Below, in pieces: positions 7,970 to 17,322 of a DNA stretch of 25,387 nt. Both the position numbers and the translations under genes were made by a program. The notes under the pieces were generated by a model, which searched no databases, was not told where the DNA came from, and saw nothing but the letters and a program-made list of their open reading frames with translations. The stretch is taken from contig CAZZLQ010000038.1 of NCBI GenBank assembly GCA_964655245.1, positions 1 to 25,387 on the forward strand, written 5' to 3'. This stretch comes from JBEIHI01 sp964655245 (GTDB taxonomy: Bacteria; Bdellovibrionota; UBA2394). The first letter of the stretch is position 1; each line of letters opens with the position of its first letter.

Positions 7970-10900
7970 TCGCCTTTCACTCCAAAATAAACGGCGCTCG
8001 GATGAGAAAACACAAGAGCCGATACTGACGACTCAGGACTCATCATGAAGCCCTCTGTCAACTCAACACCAACATCATTTGGCTTCAAGACTTCGAAAAG
8101 CTCTCGCTGAAACTCAAGGTCAGGACAAGCAGGATAACCAAAACTATATCTCTTTCCTCGGTACTTCGCCTGGAATCGATCCATCATGGTCATATCGGGG
8201 TGATCAGGAAAGCCCCATTGAGAGCGAAGAAATGAATGTAAATACTCAGCAGCCGCCTCTGCAGTTTCTAAGGCTAACGACTGAATAATATGGGAATTCA
8301 AAAACTCTCCTCGCTCTTTGGCCAACTCGGACATTTCTCGCGTCGGACCTTGAGCAGTGGTCACAAACAAACAAACGTAATCCTGCGCGCGATAATCGCT
8401 GGGATTAACATAATCAGATAGACAAAGCCCCTGAGGAGTGGATTGCCGCTTGAAGTTCCAAGAAATGAGGCGGTCCTTCGACTCTGGATCGAGCAAATGC
8501 AAAGAGTTTCCATCTGACTCAGCTCTGAAGAATTGATAAACGGCTTTCACCTGCATCCAAGATTTTGCTTCAACCTTAACTCGCTCGAGCGCCTCAGCAA
8601 TCTCCAGTGATTTTTGAAACTCGGGATCGCCCAACAAGTCTCTGCGCTTCTTAGGATCTTCAAGAGCACGAATATGCCCACCCTTCACCCCTAAATGTCG
8701 CCCTAGCAACATCAATGGATTGATGAACGGCCAAACATGCTCCAAAGGAATCTGCAAAACATGCCGCTTCAAATCAGGCGGCGATGCGGGGGATGCTTGC
8801 GGCGGAACGGAATCGCTTCGAATATGGGCTTGCTGTGCAGAAACTGTGGAAGAACCTGACTTCTGTGGCATCTGCCGACGCCTCTCTTCCACTCCGGAGC
8901 GCAACGTCTTGAGCATTTCTAAATCCACAATTTTTTTTGAAAGCTCCAGTCCATCCATCGCATCTTTTGCGTACTCAACAAAGCCTTCTCCATAGGCGGG
9001 AGCGATTTTTCGATCTGTAAACTGTCGCGTAAGCGCCGCTCCTCCAACAAGAAGAGGTGTGTGAATTCCCGCCGCCGCGAGATCAGAGGCGGTCTCCACC
9101 ATTTGCTGAGCACTTTTTACAAGTAATCCCGAAAGTCCGATGATGTTGGGATGGTATTTTTTGGCAGCCGCAATCAGCTCCTGAGATGGAATCTTAATTC
9201 CCAAATTGATCACTTCGAATCCGTTATTTGAAAGAATGATATCCACCAAGTTTTTGCCGATGTCATGGACGTCGCCCTTCACTGTTGCCAGAACAACGCG
9301 CCCCCTGAGTGCCGAATCAGACTTCTCCATATGGGGCTTCAAGAAATTGACCGCCGCCTTCATCACTTCAGCACTCTGAAGAACCTCAGCGACAATCAAC
9401 TTGTTCTCGTTGAACAACCTGCCAACCTCATCCATCCCCTTCATCAAGGGCCCATTGATAATCTCAAGCGGCGGCTTGCCCTTCATGGCTTCAGCTAAAT
9501 CATCAAGCAAGCCCTCTTTAGAGCCCTCCACAACAGCCCGAGAAAGTCGCTCCTGGAGCGGCAAAGACTCTCGAGGTTCACGAGCCTTCTTCTCCTTTTT
9601 TCCAAAAAACTGATTGAATGCCTTCACAGGATCGTCGCCACGATTCCAAAGAAGATTTTCACACAACACCCTCTCTTCTTCAGAAATCTCTGCAAATCGC
9701 TCAAGCTTTTCCGTATTCACAATCGCCATATCAAGGCCAGCCTGAGTACAGTGATAGAGAAACACTGAATTCAAAACTTCACGACCTGCTTCAGGAAGAC
9801 CAAAACTCACGTTGGATACACCAAGAACCGTCTTCGACTTTGGAAAGAGCCTCTTCAATTCACGAACAGCGTCCATGGTGTGAACTGCAGAACCAACGTA
9901 CTGAGGATCACCCGTTCCGCATGGAAAGACCAAAGGATCCCAGACAATGTCCTCGGGACGAATCCCATATTTGTCAGTCAGCAAGCCAAATGAGCGCTCA
10001 GCGATGGCAAGCTTACGATCCAAGGTCACGCCCATGCCCTGCTGAGGATCATCATCAATCGTGCCAACAATCAGTGCCGCACCAAATTTTTTAGCGAGCG
10101 GGCAAACGGACTCGAATCGCTCCTCACCATCTTCAAGATTGATGGAATTGATGATCGCTTTTCCCTGCGAATACTTGAGCGCCATCTCGATCACGGTCGA
10201 GTCGGTCGAATCGATCATGATGGGTGTCGAAATCTTTTTCATCACAACATCCAAAAATTTTTTCATGTCGGCCAGTTCGTCTCGATCGGGGTTAGCCAGA
10301 CAAATGTCGATGATCTGAGCCTGATTTCGAATCTGAGCCCGAGCGATCTCAGAGGCCTCATCCCACTTCTCCTCGGAGACAAGACGTTTGAATTTGCGAC
10401 TCCCAATGACGTTGGTTCTCTCACCTATCAAAACTGGTCGCACATCATCATTCACTTCAAGCAACTCTATTCCGGATAAAATTGAAGAATCACGTCTCAG
10501 AGGCTTGTGAGGCTTTAAGTGTTTTGCCAATTCAGCGAAGGCATGAATGTGACTCGCCGTCGTTCCGCAGCATCCCCCAATGACATTCAGCCAGCCTCGC
10601 TCTCCAAACTGATTGAGAACTCGAGCCATCATCTCCGGGGTCTCCAGATATCGCCCATCCTCATCTGGCAAACCCGCATTGGGAGCGCATGCTACGGGGA
10701 AGGCCGAAAACTGGGCGAGCGTTCGAATATGATCGGTCATGAACTCAGGACCGGTGGCACAGTTAAGACCCAGATAGAGAAGGTCTCGATGCATCAGTGA
10801 AGCATACAACGCATCTACGCCTTGACCGGCGAGCATCGTTCCCATTGGCTCAATTGTCCCACTGACCGCAATCGGCAATTTCACGGCCTTGGCCTCCTGA

Positions 10901-11469
10901 ACGCGATCAATCGCCTCAAGAATCGCCTTGATATTCCGAGTGTCCTGACAAGTCTCAATCAAGAAGTAATCGACCCCACCCTCATAGAGGCCTTCGATCT
11001 GAGGGACAAACTCTTCCACCAAAGCATCGAACTCGATTCCGCCCGTGACCGAGAGAGATTTTGTCGAGGGGCCAATCGACCCCGCAACAAAGCGAGGCTT
11101 ATCAAGGGTACTCAATCGATCAGCAGTCTCTCGAGCTACTTGAGCTGCCGCAAAATTAATTTCGACCGTCTTGTCTTGAAGACCAAACTCACCAAGGACG
11201 AGACGCGAACCGCTAAAGGAATTCGTCTTGACGATATCAGCTCCAGCTCGCAGATAAGAATCCATGATCTCCGAAATGATATCGGGACGAAGCAAATTGA
11301 GATTCTCGCAACATCCTTCGCTGGCTTCACCCCCAAAATCTTGGGCCCTCAGATCTCTTGCTTGAATGGCAGTCCCCATGGGTCCATCGAGAACAAGGAC
11401 TCTTTCTTGAAGTAAACGACGCAATTGCTGAATACGTTGAGCTCGATTGGAGTGATCTAAACTATTCAT
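7966..11469 (-). CDS. metH: Cobalamin-dependent methionine synthase
   Basis: A 1167-residue four-module enzyme that transfers a methyl group from 5-methyltetrahydrofolate to homocysteine through methylcobalamin. Order: homocysteine-binding barrel (about 10-325) with zinc ligands Cys237, Cys300 and Cys301 (NCATG and GGCCGTT); pterin-binding barrel (about 345-615, starting IGERTNVIGSRKF); helical cap and cobalamin domain with DVHDIG, where His735 is the lower axial Co ligand; a Ser/Pro/Gln-rich linker (about 895-935); and the AdoMet reactivation domain with R1107-YSFGYPACP and a C-terminal FSHPSAVYFGV. All modules are present; E. coli MetH is 1227 residues. The upstream part of the reactivation domain is diverged from E. 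coli. I chose the ATG at 11469: GAGAAG lies 7 bases before it. An in-frame start at 11541 would add 24 unlikely residues and overlap the divergent gene. Confidence 0.96.
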   Translation of the reverse strand: MNSLDHSNRAQRIQQLRRLLQERVLVLDGPMGTAIQARDLRAQDFGGEASEGCCENLNLLRPDIISEIMDSYLRAGADIVKTNSFSGSRLVLGEFGLQDKTVEINFAAAQVARETADRLSTLDKPRFVAGSIGPSTKSLSVTGGIEFDALVEEFVPQIEGLYEGGVDYFLIETCQDTRNIKAILEAIDRVQEAKAVKLPIAVSGTIEPMGTMLAGQGVDALYASLMHRDLLYLGLNCATGPEFMTDHIRTLAQFSAFPVACAPNAGLPDEDGRYLETPEMMARVLNQFGERGWLNVIGGCCGTTASHIHAFAELAKHLKPHKPLRRDSSILSGIELLEVNDDVRPVLIGERTNVIGSRKFKRLVSEEKWDEASEIARAQIRNQAQIIDICLANPDRDELADMKKFLDVVMKKISTPIMIDSTDSTVIEMALKYSQGKAIINSINLEDGEERFESVCPLAKKFGAALIVGTIDDDPQQGMGVTLDRKLAIAERSFGLLTDKYGIRPEDIVWDPLVFPCGTGDPQYVGSAVHTMDAVRELKRLFPKSKTVLGVSNVSFGLPEAGREVLNSVFLYHCTQAGLDMAIVNTEKLERFAEISEEERVLCENLLWNRGDDPVKAFNQFFGKKEKKAREPRESLPLQERLSRAVVEGSKEGLLDDLAEAMKGKPPLEIINGPLMKGMDEVGRLFNENKLIVAEVLQSAEVMKAAVNFLKPHMEKSDSALRGRVVLATVKGDVHDIGKNLVDIILSNNGFEVINLGIKIPSQELIAAAKKYHPNIIGLSGLLVKSAQQMVETASDLAAAGIHTPLLVGGAALTRQFTDRKIAPAYGEGFVEYAKDAMDGLELSKKIVDLEMLKTLRSGVEERRRQMPQKSGSSTVSAQQAHIRSDSVPPQASPASPPDLKRHVLQIPLEHVWPFINPLMLLGRHLGVKGGHIRALEDPKKRRDLLGDPEFQKSLEIAEALERVKVEAKSWMQVKAVYQFFRAESDGNSLHLLDPESKDRLISWNFKRQSTPQGLCLSDYVNPSDYRAQDYVCLFVTTAQGPTREMSELAKERGEFLNSHIIQSLALETAEAAAEYLHSFLRSQWGFPDHPDMTMMDRFQAKYRGKRYSFGYPACPDLEFQRELFEVLKPNDVGVELTEGFMMSPESSVSALVFSHPSAVYFGVKGE

Positions 11470-11474
11470 GACAC

Positions 11475-11501
11475 AACTTCTCAAACCAAGAGAAGCTTGG
11501 T
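11475..11501 (-). promoter_or_regulatory. Overlapping inverted repeats in the metH leader that could hide its ribosome-binding site
   Basis: Reading in the metH direction, CTTCTC (11495-11490) is complementary to GAGAAG (11482-11477), the presumed metH ribosome-binding site. With a G-U and an A-U pair the helix reaches 8 pairs. A second repeat, ACCAAG (11501-11496) and CTTGGT (11490-11485), uses overlapping bases, so both hairpins cannot form at once. The second would leave GAGAAG free. It could equally be a protein-binding dyad shared with the divergent gene at 11514, or chance. No match to a known cobalamin or SAM riboswitch was recognised. Confidence 0.35.
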
Positions 11502-11513
11502 AAGAGAGGCTCC

Positions 11514-12383
11514 ATGATAGCGTGGTTGGGGTTGTTGGCAATTGCTTTAACTCACAAGTCTACTGAGCTTGAGCTGCTCTCGTTTCATCGCCTTGAAACC
11601 ACAGAGCGTTTTGATCTTTCGGGAATCGTCAGAGTCAACGACAGCATTAGAAAGAGCTTCAATGCCCAGGGCGATTTTCTGGTCCTCAATGACAAAACAT
11701 CGTGGATCTATGACGCTAAGATCAAGGGAGACTCCGTCCAGGTCAGCCGGCTGATCGATCTCAAGTCCTTGGGGGCTTCAGGTGAGTTTGACCTAGAGGG
11801 AATTGATGCTGTTGGCGGCGAACTCTATGTTTTGAATGAGGCTCAGGATTCTGTCATCATTCTGTCTGGCCCACGTCCACAAGATCTAAAAGTTCTACGT
11901 TCGGAACCTTCTCTGTCTCAGATGTTTCCGGCCTATCAGCTGAGCAAAAAGTTCGGCCTCGAGGGTTTAGCTGTTTTCGGGAAATCTATTCTTTTAGCAA
12001 AAGAGATGCTGCCTCTCGCCGTCTTTGAAATCTCACAAACCGCAAAACCAAAAATCTTTGAGCGAAATCAATTGGGCTCTCAGACGGACCTCAAAGTAAA
12101 CAACGGAAGTTTATTCATCTTAGATCGCGAAGGTCGATGCATCTGGAAGACAAAGCTGCCATTCAAGTCCCAAGAGACTTGTTACTCATTTGCGAAGGCT
12201 CTTAAGCACCCCGAGCTCGATTACTGGGCGCGGGATAACAAACAGAGACCCCAGCCCCAATGGGGCACAGCCGAGGCTCTTGAGGTAAGTGATGAGCACT
12301 TCATCATTGGACTCGACAACAATGGCCAGCCTCTCAAGACTCGATCCGACACGAGGCCCGTCATCGTCGTTTTGAAACGTTAG
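11514..12383 (+). CDS. Phytase-esterase-like / SdiA-regulated-type beta-propeller protein
   Basis: A 289-residue protein with a short hydrophobic N-terminus (MIAWLGLLAIAL) that may be a signal or anchor, so the domain probably lies in the periplasm. The body shows repeated propeller-type blades: FDLEGIDAVGGELYVLNEAQDSVIIL, then FGLEGLAVFGKSILLAKEM, then LFILDREGRCIW, and a final TAEALEVSDEHFIIGLDN. The repeated EG(I/L)A / L...NE pattern resembles the esterase-like-activity-of-phytase and SdiA-regulated families. The reaction and ligand are unknown. GAGAGG lies 4 bases before the ATG. It is divergent from metH across 44 bases, and its TAG overlaps the convergent RND gene by 4 bases. Confidence 0.7.
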   Translation: MIAWLGLLAIALTHKSTELELLSFHRLETTERFDLSGIVRVNDSIRKSFNAQGDFLVLNDKTSWIYDAKIKGDSVQVSRLIDLKSLGASGEFDLEGIDAVGGELYVLNEAQDSVIILSGPRPQDLKVLRSEPSLSQMFPAYQLSKKFGLEGLAVFGKSILLAKEMLPLAVFEISQTAKPKIFERNQLGSQTDLKVNNGSLFILDREGRCIWKTKLPFKSQETCYSFAKALKHPELDYWARDNKQRPQPQWGTAEALEVSDEHFIIGLDNNGQPLKTRSDTRPVIVVLKR

Positions 12384-14932
12384 GAACTTAGGTTTTCCCG
12401 TCGATTCTCTTGGGGCTTTGACTGACTCTTGAAAAACACGCCAAGCCACGCCGGAAAGAAAGTGACAGCAGAAACAAAGCAACACGAGAGGCCAACAATG
12501 GCCACCCATCCCAAGGACGCAATTCCATTATGAAGAGCCAGAGCCATACCTCCATATCCACAGATGGAGGTCAGTGTACATGTGGCCACGGTGGGGCCTA
12601 CCGAAACAGCCGCCTCTCGATCCGCATGAGGATCTCCCTCCTCACGCAATTCAAGGAATCGATGAAACAGATGAATTGAATTGTCGACGACCATTGCTCC
12701 CAGTGAGGCCAGTGCGACCATGTTAAAAAAGTTAATGTTTGTTCCTTCGAGAACAAGAACTAATCCCGTCAAAGAAAATCCCGACAGAACTGGAATCATC
12801 GTCACTGCAGCAAGAGACCAACTTTGAAAATCAATCCAACAAATCAAAAACACGAGTATCAGCATACCCAGAACCAACCAAGGCCCCTCTCCAATCACTC
12901 GACTGACGATATCGGCAAAAATCACTTGTTGACCCGAAAGTGTAGGAGTCTGCCCACTGCTAGATTCTAGTTGCTCGACTGCCTTTTTAAACCTCATGGC
13001 CTTACGACCATCGGGAGCTCCGCCAATATCAAACAGGTAAACCATAAAGTCACCTGATTGATCCGACGCGATGAAGGGTTCACGAGTCTCAGCTGGAACG
13101 TCCTCAAATTGATGAGGAGTCATATCATAGGCAGAGCTCTTGATTTCACGAAGAGCTTCTCGAATAACTTCATCCTTGAATCGATCGATCCACTCCTCTT
13201 CGACCTCATCCGAGATCTCTTGCAGCTTTTTTATTCGCTGCTCTTGATCCACAGGCAGGAAGGTTGAAAGACCCGACGCCAACGCGATGTCCGGATAGTC
13301 TTTCTCATTCACTCGATAGAAATCCAAAAATCGAGCCGCCTCAGCCTGACCCTTAAACACCGCAATGGCTGAAGGCTGCAGACGCTCGGTAAAAATCTCA
13401 GCTAATGCCTCGCGAGCAGGAGTCGTCTTCCTAGTGTTGATGGCCTCCGCAAATCCAAAATCAAAACGAAAATAGAGCGCGCTCAAAACAACTCCCATGA
13501 TGACCAAAGAAATCGATCCCCAGCGAACAAATGGCAGCCAGGACTGGGGCCACCACAAAGATCGCGCACGCTGCGAAAAGATCTGAGCAATGCTGAGCGC
13601 CCACGGCTTGGCAGAGCCGCGGATTTTCTCGGCCAGCAAAATCCATGACGGCATGAACAACACAAAACTGCCTGCAGCAGTGAGGACTAAGATGATCGCC
13701 ACTCGACCAAACTGTGCAAATCCCTGAAAGCTGCTCAAAGTCAGCAATGCAAATCCACAAAGCAGAGCACTCGACGAGGTCAGAGTGGCCCGACCCGTTG
13801 TTCGCCACGTGCGATCTAAGGCCGATCGATAATCTCGACTCTGACGCTCCTCAAGATAACGGGCCCACAAATGAATTCCGAACTCGATCCCAACCCCAAA
13901 CACAACCAGCACGAGAAAGATGGCGATTGAGTTGAGATCTCTTTCAAGCAATCCCACAACTCCCATCCCCACTAATAAACCGACCATCAATGGCGGCACC
14001 GTGGTCAAAAGAGCCCAGCCGGAACGAAAATAAAATGCCACGATCAAAAGAATGAGAATGATTCCCCAAACTCCAAACTTCACATCCTCAGCAATCGAAT
14101 CAAAACGATGAATGTGAGAGGGAATGGAGCCGTAAATCTCGTATCTGATGGCTGGATCGATTTGAGCAAAATTGAATTCCTGAAGGTATGACTCCAAAGT
14201 CTTCATGGCTGACCGATTTCGCTCGATACTGAATGATTCCTGAGCGGGCAGAATGCGAATAGCCAGAAAGGCTCCATCCTCAGTCTGATAGTAAGGCCTC
14301 ATGTCTTTAAGGCGCTGAAGGAGCTCCTTCGCTGAGTTGAGATCCTCATCCTCTTCTTTGTCAGCACCAGCCTTCGCCTCATGCGCACTTTGAGCATCAG
14401 GAACTTCAGAGGACATCTCCCCGTCCATTTTCTCCATGGTTGATTCAAGCCCCAAAGGATCCGTCAGAGCCGCATTGGCCTTTCTCTCCTTTTCAATGCG
14501 CGCCAAAATAGAGTCCAGGGACTCTATGGGAATGAACTTGTACTTATTCTCCTCAAGAAACGTCTTTGGGGTCCGATAACGGACCGAACGAGCAAACCCC
14601 TTTTTTTCAGTTTCCAGAAAGTGAGTAAATCCCTCAGCCGCCTCTAAGCGCTTCTCAAGAGATCCTCCAAAGAGAACGACCCGGAAATCATAGGAACCCC
14701 CCGCCTTTGTCTTGATCACATTCATGTTCTGTACGCTGGGAGCAGACCGAGGAAGCAGACTCTGAAGATCTGAATCTAAACGAATTCGTAAGCTATAAAC
14801 TGCCCCTAGGACGCCCAAAATAGCGGCCGACAAGATGAATACCCACCAAAACTTGAGGTTAACATCAACAAAGCGTGAGAGCGCTCGATCGAGCTGACCT
14901 TTGTATCCAGCTGAAATGCCTGTTTCCTCCAT
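12380..14932 (-). CDS. RND superfamily (MMPL/HpnN-like) exporter
   Basis: An 850-residue inner-membrane transporter made of two similar halves. Each half starts with one transmembrane helix (about 32-52 and 470-490), then a large periplasmic loop, then a five-helix bundle (about 285-440 and 690-840). Both bundles contain the family core: FGVGIEFGIHLWARYLEE in the first and MVVDNSIHLFHRFLEL in the second. Proton-driven family members export lipids, hopanoids (HpnN) or siderophores. The first loop contains a charged, low-complexity stretch (about 165-215, rich in Glu, Asp, Ala and Lys). No hopanoid or lipid genes are nearby, so the substrate is open. GAGGT lies 5 bases before the ATG. Confidence 0.88.
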   Translation of the reverse strand: MEETGISAGYKGQLDRALSRFVDVNLKFWWVFILSAAILGVLGAVYSLRIRLDSDLQSLLPRSAPSVQNMNVIKTKAGGSYDFRVVLFGGSLEKRLEAAEGFTHFLETEKKGFARSVRYRTPKTFLEENKYKFIPIESLDSILARIEKERKANAALTDPLGLESTMEKMDGEMSSEVPDAQSAHEAKAGADKEEDEDLNSAKELLQRLKDMRPYYQTEDGAFLAIRILPAQESFSIERNRSAMKTLESYLQEFNFAQIDPAIRYEIYGSIPSHIHRFDSIAEDVKFGVWGIILILLIVAFYFRSGWALLTTVPPLMVGLLVGMGVVGLLERDLNSIAIFLVLVVFGVGIEFGIHLWARYLEERQSRDYRSALDRTWRTTGRATLTSSSALLCGFALLTLSSFQGFAQFGRVAIILVLTAAGSFVLFMPSWILLAEKIRGSAKPWALSIAQIFSQRARSLWWPQSWLPFVRWGSISLVIMGVVLSALYFRFDFGFAEAINTRKTTPAREALAEIFTERLQPSAIAVFKGQAEAARFLDFYRVNEKDYPDIALASGLSTFLPVDQEQRIKKLQEISDEVEEEWIDRFKDEVIREALREIKSSAYDMTPHQFEDVPAETREPFIASDQSGDFMVYLFDIGGAPDGRKAMRFKKAVEQLESSSGQTPTLSGQQVIFADIVSRVIGEGPWLVLGMLILVFLICWIDFQSWSLAAVTMIPVLSGFSLTGLVLVLEGTNINFFNMVALASLGAMVVDNSIHLFHRFLELREEGDPHADREAAVSVGPTVATCTLTSICGYGGMALALHNGIASLGWVAIVGLSCCFVSAVTFFPAWLGVFFKSQSKPQENRRENLSS

Positions 14933-14977
14933 GGAGACCTCGTGACAATAGGATGAGCGTTTTGTAAAAGTGTGGCC

Positions 14978-16348
14978 ATGAATTTATCGAGATTCATTCA
15001 ACCTTTTGCTCCAAAAGTTTACGCCGAACGTCGAAAAAAGCTCCTGGATCGACTTCTCAAAATAGAGGATTCATTCATTTGTTTGTTTTGGAGCGGCAGC
15101 GAGGTGGTCCGCAACCACACGGCTCATTTCCCCTTTCGAGCTCAGTCTGATTTTTTGTATCTCACCGGCTTTTCAGAACCAGATACTCTTTTGGTCTTAC
15201 GAGCGAAGGGCGGAAAGACGGAAACCTTGCTCGGCCTTCGACCGCGCGATCTCTCCCCTAATCGCGGCAGTGAGATTTGGGAAGGTGAGCGACTGGGCGT
15301 TGAAAGAGCTGCTAAGGCGATGCATCTTGATGATGCGTTTGATATCCACCACTCGGATAAGATTCTGAAAAATCTGATTTCTGAAACTCGGTCGATTTTC
15401 TGGAGCATCGGACTCTACCCCGACTGGGATCAAAGATTGATCCAGATGATTTCCGATCTGACTCGAAACCAAAGAGGAGCTCCCTTCATTTCATCGATCC
15501 ACGATGTTCGAATTCATCTTCACGAGATGAGAAAGGTGAAGTCGAAAGAGGAGATTGAGGTGATGCGCCGATCAGGAAACATCGCAGCTCATGGTCACCT
15601 CCGAGCAATGGCCATGGCAAAGCCAGGGCAATATGAGTATCAAGTTGGAGCTGAGATCGAGCGAGAGTTCAAGCGACTCGGCGCTCAAGCGCCTGCTTAT
15701 AACTCAATCATCGCTGCGGGAAACAACGCGTGCACATTGCACTACACAGCAAACAACCACCAACTTAAGGCTGGTCAGATGATTTTGATTGATGCGGGTG
15801 CTGAGCTGCATGGTTATGCCTCCGATATCACCCGAAGCTTTCCCGTCTCGGGTCGCTTTTCTCCTGCTCAGCGCGAAGTCTACGAAGTGGTCCTCGAGGC
15901 CCAGCAAGAAGCCATTCGTTCGGTAAGGGCCGGGGTCAACATCACAAAAACTCATGATGTTGCCACTCGCGTTTTGAGTGAGGGATTGAAGCGTTTGGGC
16001 ATCATCAAGAAAGCATCAGCTCAAAGTATTCACAAAAAGGGGTTGTTCAAGGCTTATATGCCACATGGAACATCTCATTGGCTGGGACTGGATGTTCACG
16101 ATGCAGGCCGATACAAGCGCTGGCTCGAACCCATGAAACCTTCTGAATTGCCTGCCGGATCTGTGATCACCGTTGAACCGGGCCTTTATTTCAGAGCTGA
16201 TGACAAGACAGTTCCAGCAAAGTACCGAGGCATCGGCATTCGGATTGAGGATGACGTTCACATTACCAAATCGGGCGCTGACGTCTTAACGGCTCAATGC
16301 CCAAAAACAGTTGAGGAAATTGAAGCGGCATGCGGTCCAAAACTTTAA
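14978..16348 (+). CDS. pepP: Xaa-Pro aminopeptidase (M24 family)
   Basis: A 456-residue metallopeptidase that removes the N-terminal residue from peptides with proline second. The N-terminal aminopeptidase-P domain (about 1-150) is followed by the M24 pita-bread catalytic domain (about 185-450). The dinuclear metal ligands are visible: Asp272 and Asp283 (ILIDAG, then YASDITRSF), His of HGTSHWLG, Glu of ITVEPGLYFR, and Glu of GIRIEDDVHIT. Length and domains match the E. coli PepP class (about 440). Start choice is unclear: an in-frame GTG at 14972 would add two residues, and neither has a good ribosome-binding site. The 3' end overlaps the next gene by 19 bases. Confidence 0.94.
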   Translation: MNLSRFIQPFAPKVYAERRKKLLDRLLKIEDSFICLFWSGSEVVRNHTAHFPFRAQSDFLYLTGFSEPDTLLVLRAKGGKTETLLGLRPRDLSPNRGSEIWEGERLGVERAAKAMHLDDAFDIHHSDKILKNLISETRSIFWSIGLYPDWDQRLIQMISDLTRNQRGAPFISSIHDVRIHLHEMRKVKSKEEIEVMRRSGNIAAHGHLRAMAMAKPGQYEYQVGAEIEREFKRLGAQAPAYNSIIAAGNNACTLHYTANNHQLKAGQMILIDAGAELHGYASDITRSFPVSGRFSPAQREVYEVVLEAQQEAIRSVRAGVNITKTHDVATRVLSEGLKRLGIIKKASAQSIHKKGLFKAYMPHGTSHWLGLDVHDAGRYKRWLEPMKPSELPAGSVITVEPGLYFRADDKTVPAKYRGIGIRIEDDVHITKSGADVLTAQCPKTVEEIEAACGPKL

Positions 16349-17178
16349 GTCCTTCAACCGACCCTCGGCTTTCGAGCAGCTGGAAGACATGCGCTGCTAA
16401 TGAACTGAAACGCTCATCGTCTCGCAGAGACCTAGTGATTTTGAGTCATGCGGATGATGAAGGCGTGAGACTGAACAATGGTCGACCGGGTGCGTCTGAA
16501 GGACCTGAGAGAATCCTTCATTTCTTAGGCCGTATGGTTTTGCAAACAAAGTCACCTCAGATTTTTGTTTTGTCTGACCGAAAGACGCATCTCCGCTTGA
16601 GTGAACGCCATGAAGCTGCAGAGCAGATAGCTTCGAAGGTTCTCTCCATGGGCTATCGGCTGATCACTCTTGGGGGCGGTCATGACTACGGCTTTCCAGA
16701 TGCGTCAGCCTTTCTGAAAACAGGCGGAAGCAAGGTTCTAAATATCGATGCTCATATGGACGTTCGTCCCGTTCTTGATGACAAGCTCAACTCAGGCACC
16801 GCCTTCTCTCGACTGATCGAGCGATTCGGCGGACGCTGTCTTGTGGAGTGGGGCATTCAATATCAGACCAATTCCGAATCTCAGCTCCATTGGGCTCAGA
16901 AACAGGGCACGAAAGCTTTTTCCTTTGAAAAGCCACTACCCCGCCTCTCAGGCAGTGTTGGACTTAGTATTTGTCTTGATGCTTTCGCTGGAATCAGAGG
17001 AGTCTCTGCCCCGCAATTTTTAGGCCTTGATCCGATGCAGGGCCTGCAAGCAATTCGTCGCTACGGAAAGCGATCCAGCTGGCTTGGGCTCTATGAGTGC
17101 TCACCTTCTTTGGATCCACAAACGCACGACTCTGCCCGTCTCGCGGCTGCTTTAGCCTACCATTTCATTCACGCCTGA
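16330..17178 (+). CDS. HutG-like arginase/ureohydrolase-family protein (formimidoylglutamase-like)
   Basis: A 282-residue cytoplasmic protein of the arginase/agmatinase/formimidoylglutamase fold. HutG-like features are DDEGVRLNNGR-x-GASEGPERI at about 42-62, GGGH118-DYG, and D140-AH142-MD144-VRP, which supply most of the metal ligands. The last metal motif, normally S-x-D-x-D, reads S213-I-C-L-D217, then VSAP: Cys215 replaces the first Asp. The enzyme may therefore bind only one metal, bind it differently, or act on another substrate. HutG hydrolyses N-formimidoyl-L-glutamate in histidine breakdown, but no other hut gene is in the window. The ATG lies inside the end of pepP (19-base overlap), so the two are translationally linked. 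Confidence 0.82.
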   Translation: MRSKTLSPSTDPRLSSSWKTCAANELKRSSSRRDLVILSHADDEGVRLNNGRPGASEGPERILHFLGRMVLQTKSPQIFVLSDRKTHLRLSERHEAAEQIASKVLSMGYRLITLGGGHDYGFPDASAFLKTGGSKVLNIDAHMDVRPVLDDKLNSGTAFSRLIERFGGRCLVEWGIQYQTNSESQLHWAQKQGTKAFSFEKPLPRLSGSVGLSICLDAFAGIRGVSAPQFLGLDPMQGLQAIRRYGKRSSWLGLYECSPSLDPQTHDSARLAAALAYHFIHA

Positions 17179-17181
17179 ACT

Positions 17182-17209
17182 GGTCTCAAGAGCCGACTCT
17201 TTTGGGACC
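17182..17209 (+). terminator. Stem-loop just after the HutG-like gene, without a T-run
   Basis: GGTCTCAAGAG (17182-17192) can fold onto CTC (17197-17199) and TTGGGACC (17202-17209) with a CCGA loop and a two-base TT bulge: 11 pairs, one of them G-T. It starts 4 bases after the stop codon. No T-run follows, so it would be a poor intrinsic terminator; an mRNA 3'-end stabiliser or a factor-dependent stop is equally possible. Confidence 0.35.
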
Positions 17210-17322
17210 TAGGGACGTATTTTGCCCCTTTTGCGCTCTGCAATTATTACACAGCATGGCCCCAGGCAGCAGAATCTGCAGGTCTATGAGTGGCACAAAG
17301 ATTGAAATACCAGAGAGCGGAA

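Noticed and set aside
16330..17178. Part of a histidine-utilisation (hut) operon
   Set aside because: Only the HutG-like gene is present; no hutH, hutU or hutI neighbours, and a key metal residue differs.
17222..17250. TTGCCC, 17 bases, TATTAC as a promoter for the zinc-ribbon/TPR gene
   Set aside because: Only four of six matches in each box; too weak to list without transcript data.
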